Part shown: positions 45,126 to 54,471 of the stretch, one piece after another
How positions within the stretch are numbered: position 1 is the stretch's first letter
How the letters are laid out: each line of letters begins with the position of its first letter
NCBI RefSeq assembly: GCF_000372525.1
Contig: NZ_AQUR01000105.1
Coordinates: forward strand, 101,435-165,434
DNA length: 64,000 nt
Direction of reading: 5' to 3'
DNA from: Cupriavidus neocaledonicus
GTDB lineage: Bacteria > Pseudomonadota > Gammaproteobacteria > Burkholderiales > Burkholderiaceae
The notes under the pieces: model-generated
The model's database searches: none
The model's input: the letters and a program-made list of their open reading frames with translations, nothing else
Told to the model about the DNA's origin: nothing
Made by a program: the position numbers and the translations under genes

Positions 45126-46091
45126 ATGCCCGACCTGACCCCCGCACCCCACGCAGAAATCCTGATGGCCCAGCCGCGCGGCTTCTGCGCCGGCGTTGAC
45201 CGCGCCATCGAGATCGTCGAGCGCGCGCTCGAGCGCTTTGGCGCCCCCATCTACGTCCGCCATGAAATCGTCCACAACGCCTATGTGGTGGCCGACCTGC
45301 GCCGCAAGGGCGCGGTGTTCGTGGGCGAGCTCGACGAGGTGCCCGCCGGCGCCACCGTCATCTTCAGCGCCCATGGCGTGTCGCGCGAAGTGCGCGAAGA
45401 CGCGGCCCGGCGTGGCCTGCACGTCTTCGATGCGACCTGCCCGCTGGTGACCAAGGTGCATGTCGAAGTCAGCAAGCTGCGCGCGCAGGGCTGCGAGATC
45501 GTGATGATCGGCCATCGCGGCCATCCCGAGGTCGAAGGCACCATGGGCCAGGCCAACGGCGGCATGGTGCTGGTCGAGTCGGTCGCCGATGTCGGGACGC
45601 TGCAGGTCGCCGATCCGTCGCGGCTGGCCTATGTCACCCAGACCACGCTGTCGGTGGACGAGACCCGCGAGATCGTGGCCGCGCTCAAGGCGCGTTTCCC
45701 GGAGATCCGCGAGCCCAAGAAGCAGGACATCTGCTATGCCACGCAGAACCGCCAGGACGCGGTGAAGTTCATGGCGCCGCAGGTGGAGGTGGTGATCGTG
45801 GTCGGCAGTCCCAACAGTTCCAATTCCAACCGCCTGCGCGAGCTGGCCGAGCGCCTGGGCGTACCGGCCTATATGGTGGACGCGCCCGAGCAGGTGCGGC
45901 CCGAGTGGGTCGCCGGCAAGCGCCGCATCGGCCTGACCGCCGGGGCCTCGGCGCCCGAGGCGCTGGCCCAGTCCATCGTCGAGCGCCTGCGCCAACTCGG
46001 TGCGCGCCAGGTGCGTCCGCTCGAAGGTATCGAGGAAAACATGGCGTTCCCGCTGCCGCGCGGGCTGCTGCCCGCCAGCGCAGCCGCCTGA
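45126..46091 (+). CDS. ispH: 4-hydroxy-3-methylbut-2-enyl diphosphate reductase
   Basis: A 321-residue [4Fe-4S] enzyme, the last step of the MEP isoprenoid pathway. The three cluster Cys are in QPRGFCAGVDRAIE, FDATCPLVTKVH and KQDICYATQNRQ. The conserved GHRGHPEVEGTMGQ and VGSPNSSNSNRL are also intact. The slpA-ispH pair is probably one unit. A strong terminator follows. Confidence 0.97.
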   Translation: MPDLTPAPHAEILMAQPRGFCAGVDRAIEIVERALERFGAPIYVRHEIVHNAYVVADLRRKGAVFVGELDEVPAGATVIFSAHGVSREVREDAARRGLHVFDATCPLVTKVHVEVSKLRAQGCEIVMIGHRGHPEVEGTMGQANGGMVLVESVADVGTLQVADPSRLAYVTQTTLSVDETREIVAALKARFPEIREPKKQDICYATQNRQDAVKFMAPQVEVVIVVGSPNSSNSNRLRELAERLGVPAYMVDAPEQVRPEWVAGKRRIGLTAGASAPEALAQSIVERLRQLGARQVRPLEGIEENMAFPLPRGLLPASAAA

Positions 46092-46129
46092 GCAGGCGCG
46101 GGCATGCCCGCATGAATGCCTGGCCTGAT

Positions 46130-46165
46130 AAAAGGGCGCCGCGATTGCGGCGCCCTTTTTTTGTT
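46130..46165 (+). terminator. Intrinsic terminator of slpA-ispH
   Basis: A 12-bp stem (AAAGGGCGCCGC / GCGGCGCCCTTT) with a GATT loop is followed by seven T. Confidence 0.93.
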
Positions 46166-46522
46166 TCTGGCCTGTGCCCGGTCCGGGAATAATGCCCGCT
46201 GCCGGTGCCGGGGTGCCCGCCATTCGTGCCTGGCGCGAATCAGGGTAATCCCCGAAGCTGGGGTTTTCCCTATTATGGTGCGGCGCTACATTCTGCACAT
46301 TAGAGAGCAGCACCACTCTTATTAAATGAAACGCCTAATTAATATTGATGCATTATAGGTGGTGCCGGCGCTGCTTCCTTGCCGCCTGGGGCGCCGCAGG
46401 CACGGTTCTTGTAAGAAAGAGGGGCGGCCGCGTCATGTGAGCGGGAATTGCCGCAATCTGTGCATTGGGGAAATTCCCTAGCTCAAATGCGCGGTAAATC
46501 GTCAAGGATGTTGCGTCGCGTA
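46166..46522 (+). other. AT-rich upstream region of the liv operon
   Basis: About 360 bases without a credible gene. An unusually AT-rich stretch lies at 46318-46360. It is bracketed by GCACCAC and GTGGTGC (about 46306 and 46360), a long-range inverted repeat. This could be an activator or nucleoid-protein binding region for the liv genes; that is inference. Confidence 0.4.
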
Positions 46523-46550
46523 TTGCATCGACTAAGAAAGGGGATACAAT
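46523..46550 (+). promoter_or_regulatory. Probable livK promoter
   Basis: TTGCAT at 46523-46528 and TACAAT at 46545-46550 are spaced by 16 bases. The predicted start near 46557 gives a leader of about 90 bases to the livK ATG. Confidence 0.6.
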
Positions 46551-46556
46551 GCGCGC

Positions 46557-46571
46557 GTTTCAAATTGAAAC
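46557..46571. promoter_or_regulatory. Operator candidate at the liv transcription start
   Basis: A perfect 15-base inverted repeat GTTTCAAATTGAAAC begins at the predicted transcription start of livK. The position suits a repressor of the branched-chain amino acid transporter; the protein is not identified. Confidence 0.45.
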
Positions 46572-46647
46572 TAAACAACGGCGGTCCAGGGGAAACGTCC
46601 GGGAGGCGTTGCAAATCCCTGTTTTTGTGAATCCTAGGAGATCACTC

Positions 46648-47859
46648 ATGCAAATCACGTTTGCCAAGATTCTGCCGATCGCGGCCGCAGTGGCGCTGGT
46701 CGCAGCTTGCGGCAAGAAGGAAGAAAAGCCGGCGGCGCCGGCCTCTTCGGCGCCGGCAGCCGCGGCTCCCGCAGCGCCTGCGGCCGGTGGTGGCGAGGTC
46801 GTCGTCAAGATCGGCCATGCGGCCCCGCTGACCGGCGGCATCGCGCACCTTGGCAAGGACAACGAAAACGGCGCCCGCCTGGCCGTGGAAGAAGTCAACA
46901 AGTCCGGCCTGGAAGTCGGTGGCAAGAAGGTCAAGCTGGAACTGGTCGGCGAAGACGATGCCGGCGACCCCAAGACCGGCACCGCCGTGGCGCAGAAGCT
47001 GGTCGACGCCAAGGTGGCGGCCGTGGTCGGCCACCTGAACTCGGGCGTGTCGATCCCGGCGTCGAAGATCTACAGCGATGCCGGCATCGTGCAGATCTCG
47101 CCGTCGTCGACCAACCCGGACTACACCAAGCAGGGCTTCAAGACCACCTACCGCGTGGTCGCCACCGATGCCCAGCAGGGCCCGGCGCTGGCCAACTACG
47201 CCGCCAAGACCCTGCATGCCAAGAGCGTGGCGATCGTCGACGATGCCACCGCCTACGGCAAGGGCCTGGCCGACGAGTTCGAGAAGACCGCCAAGGCGGC
47301 CGGCGTGAACGTGGTGGCGCGTGAAGCCACCAACGACAAGGCCACCGACTTCAAGGCCATCCTGACCAAGATCAAGGGCAAGAAGCCGGACGTGATCATG
47401 TACGGCGGCATGGACGCCACCGGCGGCCCGTTCGCCAAGCAGGCCCGTGAGCTGGGCATCCCCGCCAAGATCGTCGGCGGCGACGGTGTCTGTACCGACA
47501 AGGTGGCCGAGCTGGCCGGCGACGCCGTGACCAACATCATCTGCTCCGAGGCAGGCCTGGCCCTGTCGCGCATGGAGCAGGGCGCGGATTTTGACAAGCG
47601 CTATCAGGCCCGCTTCAACGCGCCGGTGCAGATCTACGCTCCGTTCACGTATGACGCCGTGATGGTTGTCGTCGATGCCATGAAGCGCGCCAACTCGACC
47701 GAACCGGCCGCCATCCTCGCCGAAATGCCCAAGACCAACTACAAGGGCGTGATCGGCAACATCGCCTTCGACGAGAAGGGCGACATGAAGGAAGGCACCA
47801 TCACGCTGTACGAGTACAAGGACAAGAAGAAGTCCGTCCTCGACGTCGTGAAGATGTAA
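46648..47859 (+). CDS. livK: Branched-chain amino acid ABC transporter, binding protein
   Basis: A 403-residue periplasmic-binding protein, predicted to be a lipoprotein: signal IAAAVALVAAC with the lipobox LVAAC, then a KKEEKPAAP linker. The Leu/Ile/Val fold follows (VVKIGHAAPLTGGIAHLGKDNENGARLAVEEVN, VVGHLNSGVSIPASKIY). The ATG at 46648 has CTAGGAG upstream. A terminator lies between it and livH, so the binding protein is probably made in excess of the membrane parts. Confidence 0.95.
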   Translation: MQITFAKILPIAAAVALVAACGKKEEKPAAPASSAPAAAAPAAPAAGGGEVVVKIGHAAPLTGGIAHLGKDNENGARLAVEEVNKSGLEVGGKKVKLELVGEDDAGDPKTGTAVAQKLVDAKVAAVVGHLNSGVSIPASKIYSDAGIVQISPSSTNPDYTKQGFKTTYRVVATDAQQGPALANYAAKTLHAKSVAIVDDATAYGKGLADEFEKTAKAAGVNVVAREATNDKATDFKAILTKIKGKKPDVIMYGGMDATGGPFAKQARELGIPAKIVGGDGVCTDKVAELAGDAVTNIICSEAGLALSRMEQGADFDKRYQARFNAPVQIYAPFTYDAVMVVVDAMKRANSTEPAAILAEMPKTNYKGVIGNIAFDEKGDMKEGTITLYEYKDKKKSVLDVVKM

Positions 47860-47880
47860 TCTGGGCTTACCGGCCCATCC

Positions 47881-47919
47881 GAACGGCACCGTGAGTATTT
47901 TGCGGTGCCGTTCTTTTTA
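47881..47919 (+). terminator. Terminator between livK and livH
   Basis: An 11-bp stem GAACGGCACCG / CGGTGCCGTTC with a long loop is followed by five T. It likely ends most livK transcripts while some read through to livH. Confidence 0.9.
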
Positions 47920-48072
47920 GCCTCGCCTAATGTAGAAGCATCCTTACCATGGATGGAGCAGGGCAGGCCGCTCACCAGCAAAGCAAACCACCGCAACGTT
48001 ACCCATTACACACCACGGTCCCCCCGGCATCCACACCATGCCGACAGGTCAGGGACTGAAGCAGGAGTTTTC

Positions 48073-49008
48073 ATGGATATCTTTATCCAGCAGATCGTGA
48101 ACGGTCTGGTGCTCGGCAGCATTTATGCGCTGATCGCACTGGGCTACACCATGGTCTACGGCATTCTCGGCATCATCAACTTCGCCCACGGCGACGTGCT
48201 GATGATCGGCGCGCTGACCGCCCTGTCAGCCATCCTCGGATTGCAGAAGTTCGCCCCCGGCCTACCTGAATGGCTGACGCTGGTGATCGCCACGCTGGTC
48301 GCCATGCCGGTCTGCGCGATCCTGTCCTATTCGATCGAGCGGGTCGCCTACCGGCCCTTGCGCAATGCGCCACGGCTGGCCCCGCTGATCACCGCGATCG
48401 GGGTTTCCATCATCCTGCAGACGGCGGGCATGCTGATCTGGTCGCGCAACCCGCTGACCTTCCCGCAGCTGCTGCCGTCGGAACCCATCGACATCGGCGG
48501 CACCGGCGCCACCATCACCGGCAAGGAGATGGTCATCATCGGCATGGCCGTGATGGTGATGTCCGGCCTGCTGGCCCTGGTCAACCGCACCAAGCTCGGC
48601 CGCGCCATGCGCGCCACCGCCGAGAACCAGAAGGTGGCCGGCCTGATGGGCGTGAACCCCAATTTCGTCATCTCCGCCACCTTCATGATCGGCGCCACGC
48701 TGGCCGCGCTGGCCGGCGTGATGATGGCCACCAACTACGGCAACGCCCACTTCTACATGGGCTTCATTCCCGGCCTGAAGGCGTTTACCGCCGCGGTGCT
48801 GGGCGGCATCGGCAACCTCGCGGGCGCCATGGTCGGCGGCATGCTGCTGGGCCTGATCGAGGCGCTCGGCGCCGGCTATATCGGCGACCTGACCAATGGC
48901 GTGTTCGGCTCGAACTACCAGGACGTCTTTGCCTTCATCGTACTGATCACCGTGCTCGTCTTCCGTCCGTCCGGCATCATGGGCGAACGCGTGGCGGATC
49001 GCGCCTGA
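48073..49008 (+). CDS. livH: Branched-chain amino acid ABC transporter permease LivH
   Basis: A 311-residue inner-membrane permease with eight or so spans. The start MDIFIQQIVNGLVLGSIYALIALGYTMVYGILGIINFAHGDVLMIG is typical, as are the GRAMRATAENQKVAGLMGVN cytoplasmic coupling loop and GLKAFTAAVLGGIGNLAGAMVGG. An AGGAG site precedes the ATG at 48073. It works with LivM, LivG and LivF to import Leu/Ile/Val using LivK. Confidence 0.96.
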   Translation: MDIFIQQIVNGLVLGSIYALIALGYTMVYGILGIINFAHGDVLMIGALTALSAILGLQKFAPGLPEWLTLVIATLVAMPVCAILSYSIERVAYRPLRNAPRLAPLITAIGVSIILQTAGMLIWSRNPLTFPQLLPSEPIDIGGTGATITGKEMVIIGMAVMVMSGLLALVNRTKLGRAMRATAENQKVAGLMGVNPNFVISATFMIGATLAALAGVMMATNYGNAHFYMGFIPGLKAFTAAVLGGIGNLAGAMVGGMLLGLIEALGAGYIGDLTNGVFGSNYQDVFAFIVLITVLVFRPSGIMGERVADRA

Positions 49009-49021
49009 GGAGAGCGAATCC

Positions 49022-50179
49022 ATGAATACCCCGATTCCATCCACGGCCGCCGTCGCGGCGCCGACCAAGGTGCCGGCCAAGACCCTGGCCGCACTAATTG
49101 GCTTCCTGGTGGTCGCGCTGTGCGCCCCGTTCATCGTCCAGACCCTGGGCGGCAACTACTGGGTCCGCGTGCTGGACTTTGCGCTGCTGTACATCATGCT
49201 GGCGCTGGGCCTGAACATCGTGGTGGGCTTTGCCGGCCTGCTCGACCTGGGCTATATCGCGTTCTACGCGGTGGGCGCCTACCTGATGGCGCTGCTCGGC
49301 TCGCCGCACCTGGCGAACCAGTTCGAGTGGATCCAGCAGCTGTTCCCGACCGGCATCCACCTGTCGATGTGGTTCGTGCTGCCGCTGGCGATCCTGGTGG
49401 CCGCCACCTTCGGCGTGCTGCTGGGCGCGCCGACACTCAAGCTGCGCGGCGACTACCTGGCCATCGTTACGCTGGGCTTCGGCGAGATCATCCGTATCTT
49501 CATGAACAACCTGGACCGCCCGGTGAACATCACCAACGGTCCCAAGGGCATCACCGCGGTCGACCCCGTGCATATCTTCGGCTTCGATTTCTCGAAGTCG
49601 CACGAGATCTTCGGGCTCAAGTTCTCGCCGGTGTTCATGTACTACTACCTGCTGGTGTTCCTGGTCATCGTGATCGTGTTCGTGTGCCTGCGCCTGCAGA
49701 CCTCGCGCATCGGCCGCGCCTGGGTTGCCATCCGCGAAGACGAGATCGCCGCCAAGGCGATGGGCATCAACACCCGCAACATCAAGCTGCTGGCGTTTGC
49801 CATGGGCGCGTCGTTCGGCGGCGCCTCGGGCGCGGTGTTCGGCGCGTTCCAGGGCTTCGTCTCGCCGGAATCGTTCACGCTGTGGGAATCGATCTACGTG
49901 CTGGCGATCGTGGTGCTGGGCGGCATGGGCCATATCCCGGGCGTGATCCTGGGCGGCGTGCTGCTGGTGGGCTTCCAGGAACTGCTGCGCGTGGTCGCCG
50001 AGCCGATCCAGACCGGCGTGTTCGGCCACGTGATCGTCGATGCCGAGGTGCTGCGCCAGCTGCTGTTCGGCCTGGCGCTGGTCGGCGTGATGCTGTACCG
50101 CCCGGCCGGCATCTGGCCGTCGCCGCGCAAGGAAGACCGCCCGGTGGTGCGCCGCGCGGGCAACATCGGCCGTCTGTAA
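49022..50179 (+). CDS. livM: Branched-chain amino acid ABC transporter permease LivM
   Basis: A 385-residue permease. MLALGLNIVVGFAGLLDLGYIAFYAVGAYL, the GDYLAIVTLGFGEIIRIFMNNLDRPVNITNGPKGI loop and IREDEIAAKAMGINTRNIKLLAFAMGASFGG are family hallmarks. It starts 13 bases after livH behind a GAGGAGAG ribosome site and is followed by livG. Confidence 0.96.
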   Translation: MNTPIPSTAAVAAPTKVPAKTLAALIGFLVVALCAPFIVQTLGGNYWVRVLDFALLYIMLALGLNIVVGFAGLLDLGYIAFYAVGAYLMALLGSPHLANQFEWIQQLFPTGIHLSMWFVLPLAILVAATFGVLLGAPTLKLRGDYLAIVTLGFGEIIRIFMNNLDRPVNITNGPKGITAVDPVHIFGFDFSKSHEIFGLKFSPVFMYYYLLVFLVIVIVFVCLRLQTSRIGRAWVAIREDEIAAKAMGINTRNIKLLAFAMGASFGGASGAVFGAFQGFVSPESFTLWESIYVLAIVVLGGMGHIPGVILGGVLLVGFQELLRVVAEPIQTGVFGHVIVDAEVLRQLLFGLALVGVMLYRPAGIWPSPRKEDRPVVRRAGNIGRL

Positions 50180-50192
50180 ACCGGAGGAAGAC

Positions 50193-50969
50193 ATGAGCAA
50201 CAACGATTTCCTCCTGTCGGTGCAGGGGGTCAACAAGCGTTTCGGCGGCCTGCAGGCCCTGTCCGAGGTCGGCCTGCAGATCAAGCCGGCCGAGATCTAT
50301 GGGCTGATCGGCCCCAACGGCGCCGGCAAGACCACGTTCTTCAACGTGATCACCGGCCTCTACACGCCGGATTCGGGCGAGTTCGTGCTGGGCGGCCAGC
50401 CCTACCAGCCGACCGCCGTGCACGAGGTGGCCAAGGCCGGCATCGCGCGCACGTTCCAGAACATCCGCCTGTTCGGCGACATGACCGCGCTCGAGAACGT
50501 GATGGTCGGCCGCCACGTGCGCTCCAAGGCCGGCGTGTTCGGCGCGATCTTCCGCCCGCCGTCGGTGCGGCGCGAGGAAGAGGGCATCGAAGACATGGCG
50601 CATGAACTGCTCGACTACGTCGGCATCGGCAAGTACGCCAACTTCACCGCGCGCAACCTGTCGTACGGCCACCAGCGCCGGCTCGAGATCGCGCGCGCGC
50701 TGGCGACCGAGCCCAAGCTGCTGGCGCTGGACGAACCGGCCGCCGGCATGAACGCGACCGAGAAGGTCGAGCTGCGCGGCCTGCTCGACAAGATCAAGAA
50801 CGACGGCAAGACCATCCTGCTGATCGAGCACGACGTGAAGCTGGTGATGGGGCTGTGCAACCGCCTGACGGTGCTGGACTACGGCAAGGTGATTGCCCAG
50901 GGCCTGCCGCACGAGGTGCAGAACAACCCCGCGGTGATCGAGGCCTACCTCGGCACCTCGGCGCACTGA
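50193..50969 (+). CDS. livG: Branched-chain amino acid ABC transporter ATPase LivG
   Basis: A 258-residue cytoplasmic ATPase. Walker A is GPNGAGKTTFFN, the signature is LSYGHQRRLEIARAL, and Walker B reads LLALDEPAAGMN. The GIARTFQNIRLFGDMTALENVMVG segment and the C-terminal EAYLG are LivG-specific. A GGAGGAAG site precedes the ATG at 50193. The stop overlaps an ATG of the livF frame (TGATG). Confidence 0.96.
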   Translation: MSNNDFLLSVQGVNKRFGGLQALSEVGLQIKPAEIYGLIGPNGAGKTTFFNVITGLYTPDSGEFVLGGQPYQPTAVHEVAKAGIARTFQNIRLFGDMTALENVMVGRHVRSKAGVFGAIFRPPSVRREEEGIEDMAHELLDYVGIGKYANFTARNLSYGHQRRLEIARALATEPKLLALDEPAAGMNATEKVELRGLLDKIKNDGKTILLIEHDVKLVMGLCNRLTVLDYGKVIAQGLPHEVQNNPAVIEAYLGTSAH

Positions 50970-50986
50970 TGGCGGGAGCGGACGTA

Positions 50987-51718
50987 ATGAATCAGCCTGC
51001 AATGAAACAGACAGTACTGAAGATCTCCGGCCTGAAGGTTGCCTACGGCGGCATCCAGGCCGTCAAGGGCATCGACCTCGAAATCCGCGACGGCGAGCTG
51101 GTCACGCTGATCGGCGCCAACGGCGCCGGCAAGACCACCACCATGAAGGCCATCACCGGCCTGCAGGGCTGGGCCGGCGGCGACGTGGAATACATGGGCA
51201 AGTCGATCAAGGGCGTGCCCAGCTACGCGCTGCTCAAGCAAGGGCTGGCGATGGTGCCGGAAGGCCGCGGCGTGTTCGCGCGCATGACCATCACCGAGAA
51301 CCTGCAGATGGGCGCCTACACGCGCAACGACGAGTCCGGCATCAAGGCCGACGTCGAGCGCATGTTCGGCATCTTCCCGCGCCTGAAGGAGCGCGCCAAC
51401 CAGCTGGCGGGCACCATGTCCGGCGGCGAGCAGCAGATGCTGGCGATGGCGCGCGCGCTGATGAGCCAGCCCAAGGTGCTGCTGCTGGACGAGCCCTCGA
51501 TGGGCCTGTCGCCGATCATGGTGGAGAAGATCTTCGAGGTCGTGCGCGACATCTCGGCGCAGGGCGTGACCGTGCTGCTGGTCGAGCAGAACGCGCGCCT
51601 GGCGCTGCAGGCCGCGCACCGCGGCTACGTGATGGAGTCCGGCCTGATCACCATGAGCGGGGAAGCCAGCCAGATGCTGGACGACCCCAAGGTGCGGGCC
51701 GCCTACCTGGGCGAGTAA
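50987..51718 (+). CDS. livF: Branched-chain amino acid ABC transporter ATPase LivF
   Basis: A 243-residue ATPase. Walker A is GANGAGKTTTMK, the signature MSGGEQQMLAMARAL, Walker B VLLLDEPSMGLSP, and AMVPEGRGVFARMTITENLQMGAY is LivF-specific. Starts at 50969 (overlapping livG by TGATG), 50987 and 51002 are in frame. The 50987 start is chosen because GGGAGCGG is well spaced before it. It closes the liv unit. Confidence 0.95.
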   Translation: MNQPAMKQTVLKISGLKVAYGGIQAVKGIDLEIRDGELVTLIGANGAGKTTTMKAITGLQGWAGGDVEYMGKSIKGVPSYALLKQGLAMVPEGRGVFARMTITENLQMGAYTRNDESGIKADVERMFGIFPRLKERANQLAGTMSGGEQQMLAMARALMSQPKVLLLDEPSMGLSPIMVEKIFEVVRDISAQGVTVLLVEQNARLALQAAHRGYVMESGLITMSGEASQMLDDPKVRAAYLGE

Positions 51719-51751
51719 GCGGCGCGCCGCCGCTCCGGCTCCGGCACCCCG

Positions 51752-51858
51752 CTGCCGCAAGAGGGGTGAGGGAGAGGGCGGGCGCTCGCAGGCGCAAGGC
51801 CTTTCCCCTTGCCGCGCGGGTTCTGCGGCGCTGGCCCTCTCCCTCACTCCTCTGCGGC
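51752..51858. repeat. Imperfect long inverted repeat downstream of livF
   Basis: The left arm (51752-51779, GCCGCAAGAGGGGTGAGGGA...) pairs with the right arm (51834-51858, GCCCTCTCCCTCACTCCTC...) over about 25 bases with few mismatches, enclosing a 55-base GC-rich loop. It resembles the REP-like intergenic palindromes common in Burkholderiaceae. It precedes the livF/argD terminator. Confidence 0.7.
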
Positions 51859-51881
51859 GCGGATCCCGGATCCGGCCGCAA

Positions 51882-51916
51882 AGCAAAAAGCCTCGCGCAA
51901 TGCGAGGCTTTTTGCT
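51882..51916. terminator. Bidirectional terminator, livF / argD
   Basis: A near-symmetrical 15-bp stem (AGCAAAAAGCCTCGC / GCGAGGCTTTTTGCT) has an A-run and T-run within it. It lies between the convergent livF and argD stops and can serve both. Confidence 0.92.
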
Positions 51917-51935
51917 GTCTGCGGTACCCGCAGGA

Positions 51936-53123
<1,188 letters not shown>

Positions 53124-53179
53124 GGCGGACTCCAGGGGTCGGCGTGTAACGTTGGACGGACGGGCGCGCAAGACGCAAC

Positions 53180-53212
53180 CAAAACAAAAAGCCACGGGGG
53201 TTGCCCGTGGCT
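53180..53212 (-). terminator. Intrinsic terminator in the argD leader
   Basis: On the minus strand, AGCCACGGG pairs perfectly with CCCGTGGCT around a five-base loop and is followed by TTTTTGTTTT. It lies about 57 bases before the argD start and about 95 bases after the predicted transcription start. It could be an attenuator for argD, or the end of a small RNA, or the end of the upstream reductase message. Confidence 0.88.
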
Positions 53213-53240
53213 CGTTGACATGAACAGACGCAGTCGACGG

Positions 53241-53309
53241 TCAGCCGCGCGGCACCCCAGCGGGGAGCGACGTACGGAAGCTGCGGCGTCGGTTGAAGGT
53301 CGTGTGCAT
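53241..53309 (-). CDS. Candidate Arg-rich leader peptide upstream of argD
   Basis: A 22-codon ORF, MHTTFNRRRSFRTSLPAGVP followed by RG and a stop, with five Arg codons including three in a row. Its ATG is at the predicted transcription start, so it would be translated leaderless; no ribosome site is possible. It ends 28 bases before the terminator hairpin. The reading as a regulatory leader peptide is inference; chance is possible in GC-rich DNA. Confidence 0.35.
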   Translation of the reverse strand: MHTTFNRRRSFRTSLPAGVPRG

Positions 53310-53316
53310 GCGGGCA

Positions 53317-53345
53317 AATATAAGGCGCACGGGCCCGGGTGTCAA
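53317..53345 (-). promoter_or_regulatory. Near-consensus sigma-70 promoter of the argD leader
   Basis: On the minus strand a perfect TTGACA (53345-53340) and TATATT (53322-53317) are spaced by exactly 17 bases. It is the best promoter match seen in the window. Transcription should begin near 53310. Confidence 0.85.
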
Positions 53346-53403
53346 AACGAATTTTGGCGGGCCCGGGCATTGTTGCGCTGGCGGAACGGCGCGCGGACGG
53401 CGC

Positions 53404-54462
53404 TCAGGCCGCCGGCGGGGCCGCGTGCAGGTCGGCCTCGGAGGTGAACGAGTCGGCGAAGAACGCGTCTTCGTGCATCCTGCACTGGCGCGTGAAGTCG
53501 CCGCGCGCGGCGTTGATCATCACCGGCGCGCCGCAGGCGTAAACCTCGTGGCCCGACAGGTCGGGGAAGTCGGCGATCACGGCCTGGTGGACAAAGCCGG
53601 TGCGGCCCTGCCAGTTGTCTTCCGGTAGCGCGTCGGAGACCACCGGCACGTACTGGAAATTGGGCAGGTCGCGCGCCCACTGCTCGGCCAGCGCGTGCAT
53701 GTACAGGTCCTTGGGCCGGCGGCCGCCCCAGTACAGCGTCATCGGGCGCCGGATGCCGGTGTAGGCGGCATGCTCGACGATGGCCTTGATCGGGGCGAAG
53801 CCGGTGCCGGAAGCCAGCAGGATGATCGGCGCTTCCGATTCCTCGCGCAGGAAGAAGCTGCCCAGCGGGCCTTCGAAGCGCAGGATGTCGCGCTCCTTCA
53901 TGGCCGGCTGGCCTTCCTTCGCGCCGAACACGTAGTCGGTGAAGGCGCCGCCCGGCATATGGCGGATATGCAGTTCGATCGGGCCGTCCTCGTGCGGCGG
54001 CGTGGCGATCGAATAGCTGCGGCGCTTGCCGTCGCGCAGCAGGAATTCGACGTACTGGCCGGCCAGGTACTGCATGCGCTCGGTCGCCGGCAGCTGCAGC
54101 TTGATCGCGATCACGTCGTCGGCCAGGCGCTCCAGCGAAGTGACGCGGCACGGCACCTTCTTGATCGGGATGTCGCCGGCGCCGTGGACTTCGCGGCATT
54201 CGATGGTGATGTCCGAGCTGGCATTGGCGCAGCAGAACAGCGCGCGGCCCTCGGTCTTTTCCTGGGCGGTCAGCGCCGACGGGGCATGGTCGCCCTGTAC
54301 GATGCTGCCTTCGAGCACGCGGCCCTTGCACGAACCGCAGGCGCCGTTCTTGCAGCCGTACGGCAGCCCGATGCTGTGGCGCAGGGCCGCGCCGAGGATG
54401 GTTTCGTCCGCGGCCACCTCAAACTTGTGGCCGCTGGGCATGACGGTTACTTGATAAGCCAT
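53404..54462 (-). CDS. Ferredoxin-type reductase (CDP-6-deoxy-delta-3,4-glucoseen reductase-like)
   Basis: A 352-residue flavoprotein with three parts: an N-terminal [2Fe-2S] plant-type ferredoxin domain (YGCKNGACGSCKGRVLEG, then FCC), an FAD-binding domain (AGQYVEFLLRDGKRRSYSIATPP) and an NAD domain (LLASGTGFAPIKAIVEHA). Such proteins pass electrons from NAD(P)H to an oxygenase or reductase partner; the AscD name is a family label only, as no deoxysugar genes are nearby. The start MAYQVTVMPSG at 54462 fits. It is divergent from the YeeZ-like gene with only 9 bases between starts. Confidence 0.88.
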   Translation of the reverse strand: MAYQVTVMPSGHKFEVAADETILGAALRHSIGLPYGCKNGACGSCKGRVLEGSIVQGDHAPSALTAQEKTEGRALFCCANASSDITIECREVHGAGDIPIKKVPCRVTSLERLADDVIAIKLQLPATERMQYLAGQYVEFLLRDGKRRSYSIATPPHEDGPIELHIRHMPGGAFTDYVFGAKEGQPAMKERDILRFEGPLGSFFLREESEAPIILLASGTGFAPIKAIVEHAAYTGIRRPMTLYWGGRRPKDLYMHALAEQWARDLPNFQYVPVVSDALPEDNWQGRTGFVHQAVIADFPDLSGHEVYACGAPVMINAARGDFTRQCRMHEDAFFADSFTSEADLHAAPPAA

Positions 54463-54471
54463 AATCGGTCT

